From assembly GCF_001428825.1 (NCBI RefSeq), contig NZ_LMIT01000011.1, positions 337,502 through 401,501 on the forward strand: DNA of 64,000 nt, given 5' to 3'. Origin of the DNA: Nocardioides sp. Root240 (GTDB taxonomy: Bacteria; Actinomycetota; Actinomycetes; Propionibacteriales; Nocardioidaceae). Made by a program: the position numbers and the translations under genes. Of the stretch, positions 19,529 to 27,859 are shown piece by piece (position 1 is the stretch's first letter; each line of letters begins with the position of its first letter). Under the pieces are notes generated by a model. The model made no database searches. It was not told the DNA's origin and was given only the letters and a program-made list of their open reading frames with translations.

Positions 19529-20253
19529 GCCCGGCTCGGCGGATCCGCATCCTCATCGAGAACCGCCTCCTCCACCAACGTGCCGTCGTCGAGGCGCCAC
19601 AGCCGATCCGCGTACCGCACGGTGCCCGCGTCGTGAGTCGCCATCAGGACCGCGACATCGTTCTTCTTCGCAAGGTCTCGCAACAGTGAGAGGACTTCGC
19701 GACTGTTCGCACCGTCCAGGTTGCCTGTGGGCTCGTCGGCGATGAGAACCGAGGGCCGCGGCGCCAGAGCGCGGGCCACAGCGATGCGCTGCATCTCCCC
19801 ACCGGACATCTGCGACGGGAGGTGCAAGCGGCGGTGCCCCATCCCCACCATCTCGATGTACTCGTCCGCGCGCGCTCTCGCCTCTCGGCCGGGCATGCCG
19901 TCGAACCGCAAGGGCAGGGCGACGTTCTCGACTGCGTCGAGCCCGTCCACGAGATTGAAGAACTGGAACACGAAGCCGATCTCTCGTCGACGCATGCGGG
20001 TCATCTCCCGCACCGTCATCTGTGCGAGGGAGTCGCCGCGGAGTCGCACCTCGCCCGCCGACGGCCGATCCAGGCCCGCGGCGAGCTGCAGCAGCGTCGT
20101 CTTCCCCGACCCGCTCGGGCCCATCACCGCGACGAAGTCGCGCTCCCTCAGCGTCGCGGTGCAGGGACGGAGCGCGTGCACGGCGGTCTGGCCGCTGCCG
20201 TACACCCGGCTGACCTCGTCGATCTCCAGGACCCTCGCGCGGTCCTGACTCAC
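19525..20253 (-). CDS. ABC transporter ATP-binding protein (MacB/LolD type)
   Basis: 242 residues. Walker A is G-P-S-G-S-G-K-T-T (45-53), the signature is M-S-G-G-E-M-Q-R, and Walker B is V-L-I-A-D-E-P followed by the D-loop G-N-L-D. The M-T-R-M-R-R-R-E-I-G-F-V-F-Q segment is characteristic of the LolD/MacB/FtsE group that partners FtsX-like permeases. It overlaps both neighbours by 4 bases, the geranylgeranyl reductase fusion upstream and its permease downstream, tying export directly to the biosynthetic genes. Confidence 0.96.
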   Translation of the reverse strand: MSQDRARVLEIDEVSRVYGSGQTAVHALRPCTATLRERDFVAVMGPSGSGKTTLLQLAAGLDRPSAGEVRLRGDSLAQMTVREMTRMRRREIGFVFQFFNLVDGLDAVENVALPLRFDGMPGREARARADEYIEMVGMGHRRLHLPSQMSGGEMQRIAVARALAPRPSVLIADEPTGNLDGANSREVLSLLRDLAKKNDVAVLMATHDAGTVRYADRLWRLDDGTLVEEAVLDEDADPPSRA

Positions 20254-22421
20254 GAGGTCTGCCCGACGGGCTCCCGAACCAGTTCGAGAGGGGTACGGGC
20301 CAGCGCGTCCAGGGCGCCTGAGGCAGCGGTGATCGACATCAGCTGGCGTCGAGCCTCCGCGACATAGCCCTCACACGCATCAATGCTCATCCGGATTCCC
20401 CCGACTTCCGTCACCTTGCGGACAAGCGCATCGAACTCGTTGGTCTCGCACGCCCGCTTCGCCATCGCCGTCACGTCCGGAGCCGCAGCCATCGCGAACA
20501 CCAGGGGAGCTGGTTGCGGCCCGGCCGCGGTGATCGTCCCCGCACGGCGGCCGGTGGCATGGTCATCGACCAGGAGGGCTCGGATGTCGTTCGAGATGCG
20601 GTACGCCGTACCGATCGCGCTGCCGTAGGCCTCAGCGGCCGACGCCGACGCCGTGTCCGCTCCGGCCATCTCGGCGCCGAGCCGGGCCGCCACCGCACCC
20701 TGCATCCCGGCTCCCTGAGCCGTCGCCTCGAGGAACTGAGCCGGGGTGGGCGACTCGAGCTCACGCATCAGGCCCTCGCCCGCGTTGCAGGCGAGCCTCG
20801 CAAGTCTCTTCATCGTCTGTGCACCCAGGGTCCGGCAGCTCATCCAGAGCGCTTGGCTGACGTAGTAGTCCGAGACCAGGATCGGGAGCGCGTTGTTCAA
20901 CTTGCCCTGATCCGTGTGCTGCGAGTCATCCCCGAGCTGGACCAGCGGCCGCTGGGCAATGCGGACCATCTCCAACGCCAGCGCCAGGCTGACCTCGCGT
21001 CGGCTCGGCTTTCCTCCGAAAGCCTGGAAGCTCGCAAGGAAGAGCGCAGCCTGGAAGGGCCCGGCCTCCGACCGGAGATTCTGGAACAGGATCTCGTGCA
21101 CGAAGGGGAAGTCAGAAGTCAGGTCGGACGCCGCGAGGCTCTCCACGGCTCCCAGCGCGTCAGCCAGCTCTGTGTTCACGCTCGCGCAGGTCTGCCATAC
21201 GGGCGTGCTCTGCAACGTCACACTGCGGCCGTCGACGATGAGGTCGAGCAGTCCTTTGAGAAAGGGCTCGCGGGCGAACGAAAGGAGGTCACCGTGCGCA
21301 GGACTCGAAGGGTTGTTCACCCGACGAGTCATGGAGCTGAGCAGCATGCGAGCAACCGGCGCAACATTCTGGTTGAGCCTGGGAAAGTTCGTTGCGTACT
21401 GCGTTCCGATGGAGATGGTGGCGTCGTGCGAACGAATCGCCCGATCGATCTCGTTGCCCAGGATCTCACCACCCCTGAGGGCGAAGTAGATGCCTTCGCC
21501 GTTGAACGGGTCCGTCATCCGCGCCGCGTCACCGACGCAGTAGATGTTCTCGTGCTGGCACGACCCGGCCCGGAAGTTGGTCCCGACCGGCGCTCCGATG
21601 ACCTTGCTGACCGCGCGGATCTCGCCCCACGATGCTTCCTTGTTCCGCTGGAGACCAGCGACGAACTCATCGAGGAGCGTGCGAAGAGAGGGAACCGCCG
21701 GGAGACCTTCACCCCGGCCGAACCCGATTCCGATGTTCGCGGTCCGCGGTCCGACGGGAAAGATCCACGCGTAGCCGACCATCGGCCGAGAGTCGAAGAC
21801 GACCGGGATGTGCAGGTCGAAGTACGGGTCGAGCTCACCCTCGGTCTCGAAGTACTGGCGAGCGGCGTACGACTCGATCGTCGCTGAGCCACCCGCCAGC
21901 CCGAGAGAGTTGCCGAGGCGCGACACAGCGCCCGTCGCCAGCACGAAGTGCTGGGCGCGGACGAGGCCCATGGTGCCGCTCGCGTCCCGCACCTTGAGCA
22001 GGTGGGCCCGCCCTCGGCTGTCGTAGAGGAACTCGTCGGCACGCGCCTTCATCAGCACGGCTCCTGAGTCGATCGCCTCACGGATCAGGGCCTCGTCAAG
22101 GGCGTACCTCGTCAGGCAACGTCCGATGGAGTCGCTGGGGTACCTCTTCAGCTTCTCGACTCGCTGATCGATGACGAGGCGGCTGCCATCGATGGGGTGC
22201 GCCGATTCCACCAGCTGGCGCAAGCCGAACCGTTCGAGGAAGGCAACGGCGTCACGCGGCAGACCGTCGCCACACGGCTTGTCCCGCGGGAAGTCGTCCT
22301 TGTCCAGCACCACGACGTCGCGCCCCAGCCGAGCCAGGGTGGCCGCTGTCGTGGCGCCGGCCGGACCACCCCCGATGACGGCTATCTCTGCCTGGTGGAG
22401 GATCTCCAGCGTGGCGCTCAC
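20250..22421 (-). CDS. Geranylgeranyl reductase family flavoprotein fused to a degenerate polyprenyl-synthetase-like domain
   Basis: 723 residues, about 300 longer than ordinary geranylgeranyl reductases. Residues 1-400 are a complete family member: G-G-G-P-A-G (17-22), D-F-P-R-D-K-P-C-G-D-G (43-53) and G-D-A-A-R-M-T-D-P-F-N-G-E-G-I (298-311). Such enzymes saturate prenyl double bonds. Residues 440-720 resemble the all-alpha fold of prenyl synthases (S-D-Y-Y-V-S-Q-A-L near 517, A-Y-R-I-S-N-D near 606, a GRRAGTIT-type segment near 624). Both Asp-rich motifs are broken, so this half is probably non-catalytic. The gene overlaps the true synthase upstream (ATGA), suggesting a reductase-synthase complex. 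Confidence 0.85.
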   Translation of the reverse strand: MSATLEILHQAEIAVIGGGPAGATTAATLARLGRDVVVLDKDDFPRDKPCGDGLPRDAVAFLERFGLRQLVESAHPIDGSRLVIDQRVEKLKRYPSDSIGRCLTRYALDEALIREAIDSGAVLMKARADEFLYDSRGRAHLLKVRDASGTMGLVRAQHFVLATGAVSRLGNSLGLAGGSATIESYAARQYFETEGELDPYFDLHIPVVFDSRPMVGYAWIFPVGPRTANIGIGFGRGEGLPAVPSLRTLLDEFVAGLQRNKEASWGEIRAVSKVIGAPVGTNFRAGSCQHENIYCVGDAARMTDPFNGEGIYFALRGGEILGNEIDRAIRSHDATISIGTQYATNFPRLNQNVAPVARMLLSSMTRRVNNPSSPAHGDLLSFAREPFLKGLLDLIVDGRSVTLQSTPVWQTCASVNTELADALGAVESLAASDLTSDFPFVHEILFQNLRSEAGPFQAALFLASFQAFGGKPSRREVSLALALEMVRIAQRPLVQLGDDSQHTDQGKLNNALPILVSDYYVSQALWMSCRTLGAQTMKRLARLACNAGEGLMRELESPTPAQFLEATAQGAGMQGAVAARLGAEMAGADTASASAAEAYGSAIGTAYRISNDIRALLVDDHATGRRAGTITAAGPQPAPLVFAMAAAPDVTAMAKRACETNEFDALVRKVTEVGGIRMSIDACEGYVAEARRQLMSITAASGALDALARTPLELVREPVGQTS

Positions 22422-23338
22422 CTGGCCTCCTGGCGCATTGCGGGGACGGAACGGTGCAGGAGATCATGAAAGACCCGAGCCTCATCGACAGTGGCCAGTG
22501 CCTCCTCGGCCGCACGGAAGTGCTCGCCGCACTCGGCCTCAGCCATCGCGACTCCACTCGTCGACTTCACCAGTTGAGTGACCGAGCGGATGTTCGCCTC
22601 GGTGACCCCGGCCAGCAGCTGACCGCGCAGCTCGTCGGACTCGGCGATCGCGTAGATGACCGGCAGCGTGTAGACCCCCTGCAGGAGGTCCTTGCCCGTC
22701 GGCTTCTTCATCACCGCGGAGACCGACAGCAGGTCGAGCAGGTCGTCGTTGATCTGGAATGCCATTCCGAGCGCGCGGCCATAGGCCTCCATCGCCGAGA
22801 CGACCTCGTCTGAGCAGCCGCCGAGCAACGCACCCAGGTGCGCCGAGAGTGCGAACAGCTCCGCGGTCTTCCCGTCGATCGACCGCAGGTAGCGCTCTCG
22901 CGTGCGGTCCACGTTGTGGAGGTCCTTGATCTCGAGGATCTCGCCGTCGACGATGTGCTTTGCCGCCTCGGCGAAGCGCTCCGTGGCCCTGTCCCCGCAC
23001 TCAGCGATCAGCTCCAGCGCTCGGGCGAAGAGCCAGGCGCCGGTGATACCCGCTGCCACGTTGCCAGCCCGGGCCCCGACGGTGGGCGATCCACGACGGA
23101 CCTGGCAGTCGTCGATGACGTCGTCATGAGCAAGCGTGGCGAGGTGGACGACCTCCACCACGGTGGCGGCCAGCTCTGCCTTCTCCTCATCGACCCCCGC
23201 GCCGAGCCGGGCGGCCTCGAGCAGGAGGGTCGCCCTGACCTGCTTGCCCTTCGTACTCAGGAGATGGCGGCAATTCTCGTCCAGCGTCGGCTGTTCAGGA
23301 CGACCGACGATCTCCCGAACGCGGCTCGTTGCAAGCAT
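22418..23338 (-). CDS. Polyprenyl diphosphate synthase (trans-type)
   Basis: 306 residues. All hallmarks are present: G-K-Q-V-R-A-T-L (the basic G-K-x-x-R motif), D-D-V-I-D-D (72-77) with R-R-G-S-P-T after it, G-K-T-A-E-L-F, and the second motif Q-I-N-D-D-L-L-D (195-202). It makes a C15-C25 or longer allylic diphosphate. Chain length cannot be set by eye, though His and Asp residues rather than bulky aromatics near the first motif would allow GGPP or longer. It is the first gene of the 12-gene operon and overlaps the reductase fusion. Confidence 0.92.
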   Translation of the reverse strand: MLATSRVREIVGRPEQPTLDENCRHLLSTKGKQVRATLLLEAARLGAGVDEEKAELAATVVEVVHLATLAHDDVIDDCQVRRGSPTVGARAGNVAAGITGAWLFARALELIAECGDRATERFAEAAKHIVDGEILEIKDLHNVDRTRERYLRSIDGKTAELFALSAHLGALLGGCSDEVVSAMEAYGRALGMAFQINDDLLDLLSVSAVMKKPTGKDLLQGVYTLPVIYAIAESDELRGQLLAGVTEANIRSVTQLVKSTSGVAMAEAECGEHFRAAEEALATVDEARVFHDLLHRSVPAMRQEAR

Positions 23339-23391
23339 TCACGGCCCCTTCTCCGGATGCCGAGAAAAGCCCATCGGCAAGCGCGCCCCAT

Positions 23392-23445
23392 GCACGGTGA
23401 GCAGTGTCTAGCAGAGGAAATGGGCGGATCGCTACGGCACCGTGC
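23392..23445. promoter_or_regulatory. Divergent promoter region with a spaced inverted repeat
   Basis: The 182-base gap between the prenyl synthase (minus) and the WS/DGAT gene (plus) must carry both promoters. It contains the 7-base inverted repeat GCACGGT (23392-23398) and ACCGTGC (23439-23445), plus an A/T-richer stretch between 23410 and 23490. No regulator gene lies in the block. Operator function is a guess. Confidence 0.3.
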
Positions 23446-23520
23446 GAGATTTTTCGTCCCTTCGCCAACCAGCCGGTGCTCTAATGGGCCCGCCGCGACG
23501 CCACCACCGCCGAAGGACGG

Positions 23521-24804
23521 GTGAGACCTCGAGTGACCGCCTCCCCGTCCGACCCGACCCGGCTCAGTGCGCTCGATGCGGCGTACTTGGCGGTCGGGCG
23601 TCGCCGCCAGCAGGTCAACTCACCGACCTTCGTCATCGAGGTCGCTGGGTCGGCGCCGGAGCAGGACACGCTCCTCGACCACGTCTCGCAGTGCGTGGCC
23701 CGGATGCCACGTCTGCGCCAGCGGGTTCGCCGATCGGGGCTCGGCCTGCGCCGTCCGCTGTGGGTCGAGGATGTCTCCTTCGTTCTGGAGCAGCATGTCG
23801 GCGTGAAGCACGTCCAGAACGAGGACGAGCTGCGCATGGTCGTCGACCAGTGCCTGTCCGAACCCATCGACCTGGACAAGCCCCCCTGGGACCTGAGGCT
23901 CGTCACGGGTCACTCGACGAGCGGCTTCGTCCTCCTCCTGCGGGTGCACCATGCCGTCGGCGACGGCGACGCCCTGGTCAACCAGGTCCTGGCCGAGTTC
24001 TTCAAGTCGAGGGACGACCCCCCGATCCTCTTGGCACCGGGCCACCGGATCAGCCGACGACGGGACGCAGTGCTGGGCCTGGCGGAGCTGCTCGCCGACA
24101 CCACTCGCCGTCCCGCCCCTCGCGTGGCTGAGCTCAACGGGCCCCTCGGAACCGACCGGCACCTCCACTGGAGCACGTCATCGGTCCGGGACTACGCCGT
24201 CGCAGCCGAGCGTCATGGTGGCTCCATCAACGACATCTTCCTCACTGCACTGGGGGGAGCGCTGCGCGACTGGCTCGGCGCACGGCAGCTACCCCTGCCG
24301 GCAGACCTGGCGGTCGGGGTTCCCGTCAACCTCCGGTCACATCGTGAGGCAGGTGCGCTCGGCAACCGCCTCGCCGGCTTCCGGCTGCACCTCCCCCTCG
24401 GGCCGAGCGACCCGACGAGACGTCACGTGCTCGTACTCGGCCGCATGCAGGCCCTGAAGTCCGGGCGGCAACTCGAAGGGGCGATGCTCGAAGCCGAACT
24501 GTCCCGACTCGTCCCCACCCCCTTCCTCGGGACGAGCATGCGCCTGCGCTTCTCGCGCAGGGTCGTCAACCTGATGGCGTCCAACATCGCCGGTCCGTCG
24601 CGACCCGCGACCTTCATCGGGCGGCGAGTGGTGAGCATCGTGCCGGGCCCGCCGCTGCCGCCGCGCCACCGGCTCATCGCCCAGATGAGCACCTACGCAA
24701 ACACCGTGAGCGTCGCCGTCGTGGCCGATTCATCGGTCGGCGACGCGGACGCCATCGTCGCGAGCATCGGTGAACACGTCTCACGCCTGGTTGGCGACCA
24801 GTAG
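23521..24804 (+). CDS. WS/DGAT-type acyltransferase
   Basis: 427 residues. The wax ester synthase/diacylglycerol acyltransferase catalytic motif H-H-A-V-G-D-G lies near residue 142. The N-terminal L-S-A-L-D-A-A-Y-L and the C-terminal N-I-A-G-P segment are also typical. The family esterifies alcohols with acyl-CoA and shares its fold with NRPS condensation domains. At the edge of an isoprenoid and carrier-protein operon, it could esterify a prenyl alcohol with the carrier-bound or CoA-bound acid (inference). GTG codons at 23521 and 23533 are both possible starts. It is divergent from the operon. Confidence 0.88.
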   Translation: MRPRVTASPSDPTRLSALDAAYLAVGRRRQQVNSPTFVIEVAGSAPEQDTLLDHVSQCVARMPRLRQRVRRSGLGLRRPLWVEDVSFVLEQHVGVKHVQNEDELRMVVDQCLSEPIDLDKPPWDLRLVTGHSTSGFVLLLRVHHAVGDGDALVNQVLAEFFKSRDDPPILLAPGHRISRRRDAVLGLAELLADTTRRPAPRVAELNGPLGTDRHLHWSTSSVRDYAVAAERHGGSINDIFLTALGGALRDWLGARQLPLPADLAVGVPVNLRSHREAGALGNRLAGFRLHLPLGPSDPTRRHVLVLGRMQALKSGRQLEGAMLEAELSRLVPTPFLGTSMRLRFSRRVVNLMASNIAGPSRPATFIGRRVVSIVPGPPLPPRHRLIAQMSTYANTVSVAVVADSSVGDADAIVASIGEHVSRLVGDQ

Positions 24805-24814
24805 ATGCCGCCGG

Positions 24815-25139
24815 GTCTGATCGCCGTCGGCTCGGCGAACACCCGCAGCAGTTCGTCGATCGCCGCCGCGTCCCCGTCGACCACGATCCGCCCGTCGAGC
24901 ACTGCCTCCACCGCGCTCGCGCGGCCCGCCCCGACGACGGCGACGGTCGCCGCGTCCAGCGTGATCGTCGCGTCGGGGGCGCCGTCGCCCTCGCCGACCA
25001 GTACCGACGCCCGGCCGTCACGGAGCTGGAGGTACGCCGCGCGCCCCGCGATCACGAACCGGTACGTCGCCGCGATCCCCTCGAGCGCAGCGGGATCGAC
25101 GAGGTGGGTGAAGGCCAGCAGCGCCCAGTGCGGCCTCGA
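24815..25139 (-). pseudogene. Remnant of an HxlR/SCP2-type regulator, N-terminus lost
   Basis: The minus frame from 25139 reads like the C-terminal SCP-2-like ligand domain found behind HxlR helix-turn-helix domains: T-H-L-V-D-P-A-A-L, A-T-Y-R-F-V-I-A-G, then D-A-T-I-T-L-D-A-A-T-V and V-D-G-D-A-A-A-I-D-E-L-L. A TAG codon stands directly before it and no DNA-binding domain follows upstream. The frame also has no natural stop after the domain and runs on antisense into the WS/DGAT gene to 24693. The 494-base gap 24805-25298 therefore holds gene debris. A plus-strand piece at about 25165-25280 (G-N-T-L-D-T-I-A-Q-R-Y-G-V) faintly resembles a LysM end. Confidence 0.5.
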
Positions 25140-25298
25140 CTACAACCCCGCCAGGCCGTCGGCGTCGCCCGCTTCCTCGCCACCCACCACCGCAAGCGGG
25201 TCCACGACGGCAACACGCTCGACACGATCGCCCAGCGGTACGGCGTCCGCAGTGGACCGCTGGCGCCGGCTGCGCCGCTGAGCGCGTAAATTCCACGG

Positions 25299-26033
25299 GT
25301 GCTCGACTCGCGTCTCCTCCGCCCGTTCGTCCTCTGTGCGCTCGTCCTCCTGGCCGGCCACCTCCTCGGACTGGTGGCCCGCGAGGCCTACGACGTCAAC
25401 CCGCGCATCGGCATCGTGCGGCAGTTCGACCTCAACGCGGAGGGCAACCTCGCAGCCTGGTTCTCGTCCTTCCTCCTGCTGCTGTCCGCCGGCCTGTGCC
25501 TGCTGGTCGCACGGATCCGGGCGCTGCGGGACGAGCCGCTCGCGGGGCGCTGGGCCGCCTTCGCAGCGTTCTTCCTGCTGATGGCGATCGACGAGACGTC
25601 CCAGCTGCACGACCTCGCCACCCGCCCGGTCCGCAACGCGCTCGGCCTCGACTTCGGCATCTTGTACTTCGCCTGGCTGCTGCCGGCCCTGCTGGTCGTG
25701 GCGGCGGCGGCGTACTGGTTCCGGCCGCTCGTCGCAGCGATGTCCGACGCGGTCCGCCCGCGCCTCGTCATCGCCGCGATCGTCTACCTCACCGGCGCCG
25801 TCGGCTTCGAGATGCTCGGCGGCGAGGTCGTCGCGGACGGCCACTACACGCTGCGCTACCTGCTGACGATGACGTGCGAGGAGTCCCTCGAGATCGCCGG
25901 TGGCCTGCTGTTCCTGGCGGCGCTGCTCGCCCAGGTGCGGGAGCTGCGCCCGGAGCTCGTCGTCCGCTGGACCGGTCCCCTGCCCGAGGTCGTCGAGCTC
26001 CACGAGCGCCAGCCGCGCACCTCTGAACGTTAG
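25299..26033 (+). CDS. Integral membrane protein
   Basis: 244 residues from a GTG start, with about six hydrophobic helices and a hydrophilic C-terminal tail after residue 215. Charged residues occur inside or next to helices (F-L-L-M-A-I-D-E-T-S-Q-L-H-D and M-T-C-E-E-S-L-E). This D-E-x-x-Q-x-H and E-E pattern might bind a metal or substrate, but no family is recognised. The stop codon overlaps that of the convergent acyl-CoA dehydrogenase. Confidence 0.8.
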   Translation: MLDSRLLRPFVLCALVLLAGHLLGLVAREAYDVNPRIGIVRQFDLNAEGNLAAWFSSFLLLLSAGLCLLVARIRALRDEPLAGRWAAFAAFFLLMAIDETSQLHDLATRPVRNALGLDFGILYFAWLLPALLVVAAAAYWFRPLVAAMSDAVRPRLVIAAIVYLTGAVGFEMLGGEVVADGHYTLRYLLTMTCEESLEIAGGLLFLAALLAQVRELRPELVVRWTGPLPEVVELHERQPRTSER

Positions 26034-27826
26034 AACCAGCTCTCCCGCATCTCCAGCGAGGTCAGGTCGCCGGAGGCCAGCAGGTCGAGCATCGGCGTGA
26101 TCTTCGGGAGCTCGGTGGCGAAGAAGTATGCCGCGGCCTGCCGCTTGCCGTCGTAGAAGTCGCCCTCGTTGCCCTCGGCGACCAGCGCCTGCTCGAGCCA
26201 CAGCCAGGCGACGACGAGGTGGCCGGCCGCCTCGAGGTAGGCCGTCGCGTTGGCGAGGATCGTCTCCGGCTCCCCGAGCCCGGCGAGCCCGAAGGTCACC
26301 TCGCCGAAGCGGTCGAGCTGCGCCTTGAGCTGGTCACCCCAGGCCGAGCACCGTCCGCCGACCCCGTGGGCACGGGCGATGGCCGCCTCGATCCGCGCTG
26401 CCAGGGCCATCAGCCCGGCGCCGCCGTCGAGGAGCACCTTGCGACCGAGCAGGTCCATCGCCTGGATGCCGTGCGTGCCCTCGTGGATCGGGTTCAGCCG
26501 CTGGTCGCGCCAGTGCTGCTCGACGTCGTGGTCGCGGGTGTAGCCGGCACCGCCGAGCACCTGGATCGCGAGCGAGGTGCTCTCCTGGCCCCACTGCGAC
26601 GGCCACGACTTCACGATCGGGGTGAGGACGCCGAGCACCTTCGCGGCCTCCGCCCGCTCCTCCTCAGTGGGCGCGGAGCGCTCCTCGTCGAGCTGGCGCG
26701 CGCAGTAGAGCGTCAGCGCGAGCGCGCCCTCGACGTACGCCTTCTGGGCCAGCAGCATCCGTCGTACGTCGGTGTGCTCGATGATCGCGACCTGCGGCGC
26801 GGCCTGGTCGGTCGTCGCGACATCGCGGCCCTGCGGGCGCTCGCGGGCGTACTCGAGCGACTTGAGGTAGGCGGCGTAGGCCGTGCCGGTGGCAGCCGTC
26901 CCGACCGCGAGCCGGGCGGCATTCATCATGTGGAACATGTACTTCAGCCCCTTGTGGGGCTCCCCGACGAGGTGGCCGATCGCACCCGCCTGCCCACCGG
27001 GCATGAAGGCGCCGTCACCGAAGACCGGCGCGGTGTTCACGGTGCCGCGCGAGCCGAGCTTGTGGTTGATGCCGGCGATCGCGACGTCGTTGTGCTCGCC
27101 GAGCGACCCGTCGGCCTCGACCACGAACTTGGGGACGACGAAGAGCGAGATCCCCTTCGTGCCGGCCGGGGCCTCGGGCAGCCGCGCCAGCACCAGGTGG
27201 ACGATGTTGTCGGCGAGCTCGTGGTCGCCACCGGAGATCCACATCTTCGACCCGAAGATCCGGTAGCTGCCGTCGTCCTGCGGGACCGCGCGGGTGGTGA
27301 TGTCACCCAGCGAGCTGCCGGCGTGCGCCTCCGACATCGCCATCGTCCCGAACCAGCGGCCCTCCAGCATCGGCGGCACGTAGCGCTCGCGGATCTCGGC
27401 CGACGCGTGCTCCTGCAGCAGGCCGGCGTTGGCCTGGGTGAGGAACGCGTAGCAGATCGTCCCGATGTTGGCCGCCGTGAACCAGGTCGCCGCGGCGGTG
27501 CCGACGGTCGAGGGCAGTTGCAGGCCGCCGGCCTCGGCATCGGCACCGAGCGCGAAGCCGTCCATCTCGGCGAAGCGGCGCAGTGCCTCCCCGACCTCGG
27601 GGATCACGGTGACGGTCGTGCCGTCGAAGGACGGCTCGTTCTCGTCGCTCTTGCGGAAGTGAGGCGCGAAGTGGTCGGTCGCCAGCTGCTCGCACAGCTC
27701 GAGCAGCGCGTCGTAGGTCTCGCGGGAGTGCTCCGCGAAACGCTCCCGCAGCGACAGCTCGCTGACGTCGAGCCACTCGTGCAGCAGGAAGGAGACGTTG
27801 CGGGCGGACAGCAGGTTCGAGCTCAC
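26030..27826 (-). CDS. Acyl-CoA dehydrogenase, DmdC-like long form
   Basis: 598 residues, about 200 longer than ordinary acyl-CoA dehydrogenases. The extra C-terminal domain is as in the 3-methylmercaptopropionyl-CoA dehydrogenase (DmdC)/FadE5-like group. The FAD-binding segment T-M-A-M-S-E-A-H-A-G-S-S and the catalytic glutamate in I-H-E-G-T-H-G-I-Q are visible. The I-H-E-G-T-x-G-I-Q-A-x-D-L-L-G-R-K string is characteristic of the group. The substrate is probably a medium- or long-chain acyl-CoA; DMSP breakdown cannot be claimed without other dmd genes. Confidence 0.9.
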   Translation of the reverse strand: MSSNLLSARNVSFLLHEWLDVSELSLRERFAEHSRETYDALLELCEQLATDHFAPHFRKSDENEPSFDGTTVTVIPEVGEALRRFAEMDGFALGADAEAGGLQLPSTVGTAAATWFTAANIGTICYAFLTQANAGLLQEHASAEIRERYVPPMLEGRWFGTMAMSEAHAGSSLGDITTRAVPQDDGSYRIFGSKMWISGGDHELADNIVHLVLARLPEAPAGTKGISLFVVPKFVVEADGSLGEHNDVAIAGINHKLGSRGTVNTAPVFGDGAFMPGGQAGAIGHLVGEPHKGLKYMFHMMNAARLAVGTAATGTAYAAYLKSLEYARERPQGRDVATTDQAAPQVAIIEHTDVRRMLLAQKAYVEGALALTLYCARQLDEERSAPTEEERAEAAKVLGVLTPIVKSWPSQWGQESTSLAIQVLGGAGYTRDHDVEQHWRDQRLNPIHEGTHGIQAMDLLGRKVLLDGGAGLMALAARIEAAIARAHGVGGRCSAWGDQLKAQLDRFGEVTFGLAGLGEPETILANATAYLEAAGHLVVAWLWLEQALVAEGNEGDFYDGKRQAAAYFFATELPKITPMLDLLASGDLTSLEMRESWF

Positions 27827-27836
27827 GGCCCGGAAT

Positions 27837-27855
27837 ATTACAGCAGCGTAGTAAT
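27837..27855. promoter_or_regulatory. Inverted repeat upstream of the acyl-CoA dehydrogenase
   Basis: ATTAC and GTAAT separated by nine bases lie 11-29 bases before the dehydrogenase ATG, in an unusually A/T-rich patch between two minus-strand genes. Position and symmetry suggest an operator over the promoter, as for TetR-type regulators of fatty-acid genes. No regulator gene is adjacent. Confidence 0.35.
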
Positions 27856-27859
27856 CAAC

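Noticed and set aside
24805-25281. 158-codon plus-strand frame after the WS/DGAT gene
   Set aside because: Ser/Thr/Ala/Pro-rich shadow of the SCP2-like remnant on the other strand. A LysM-like scrap in another frame is too short to call.
7362-25298. Integrative element with att sites at tRNA-Ser
   Set aside because: No second copy of the tRNA 3' end was seen near the right edge of the low-GC block, and there is no integrase, excisionase or transposase gene in the window.
26030-27826. DMSP degradation gene dmdC
   Set aside because: The protein belongs to the long acyl-CoA dehydrogenase group that includes DmdC, but no other dmd gene is adjacent, so only the family name is supported.
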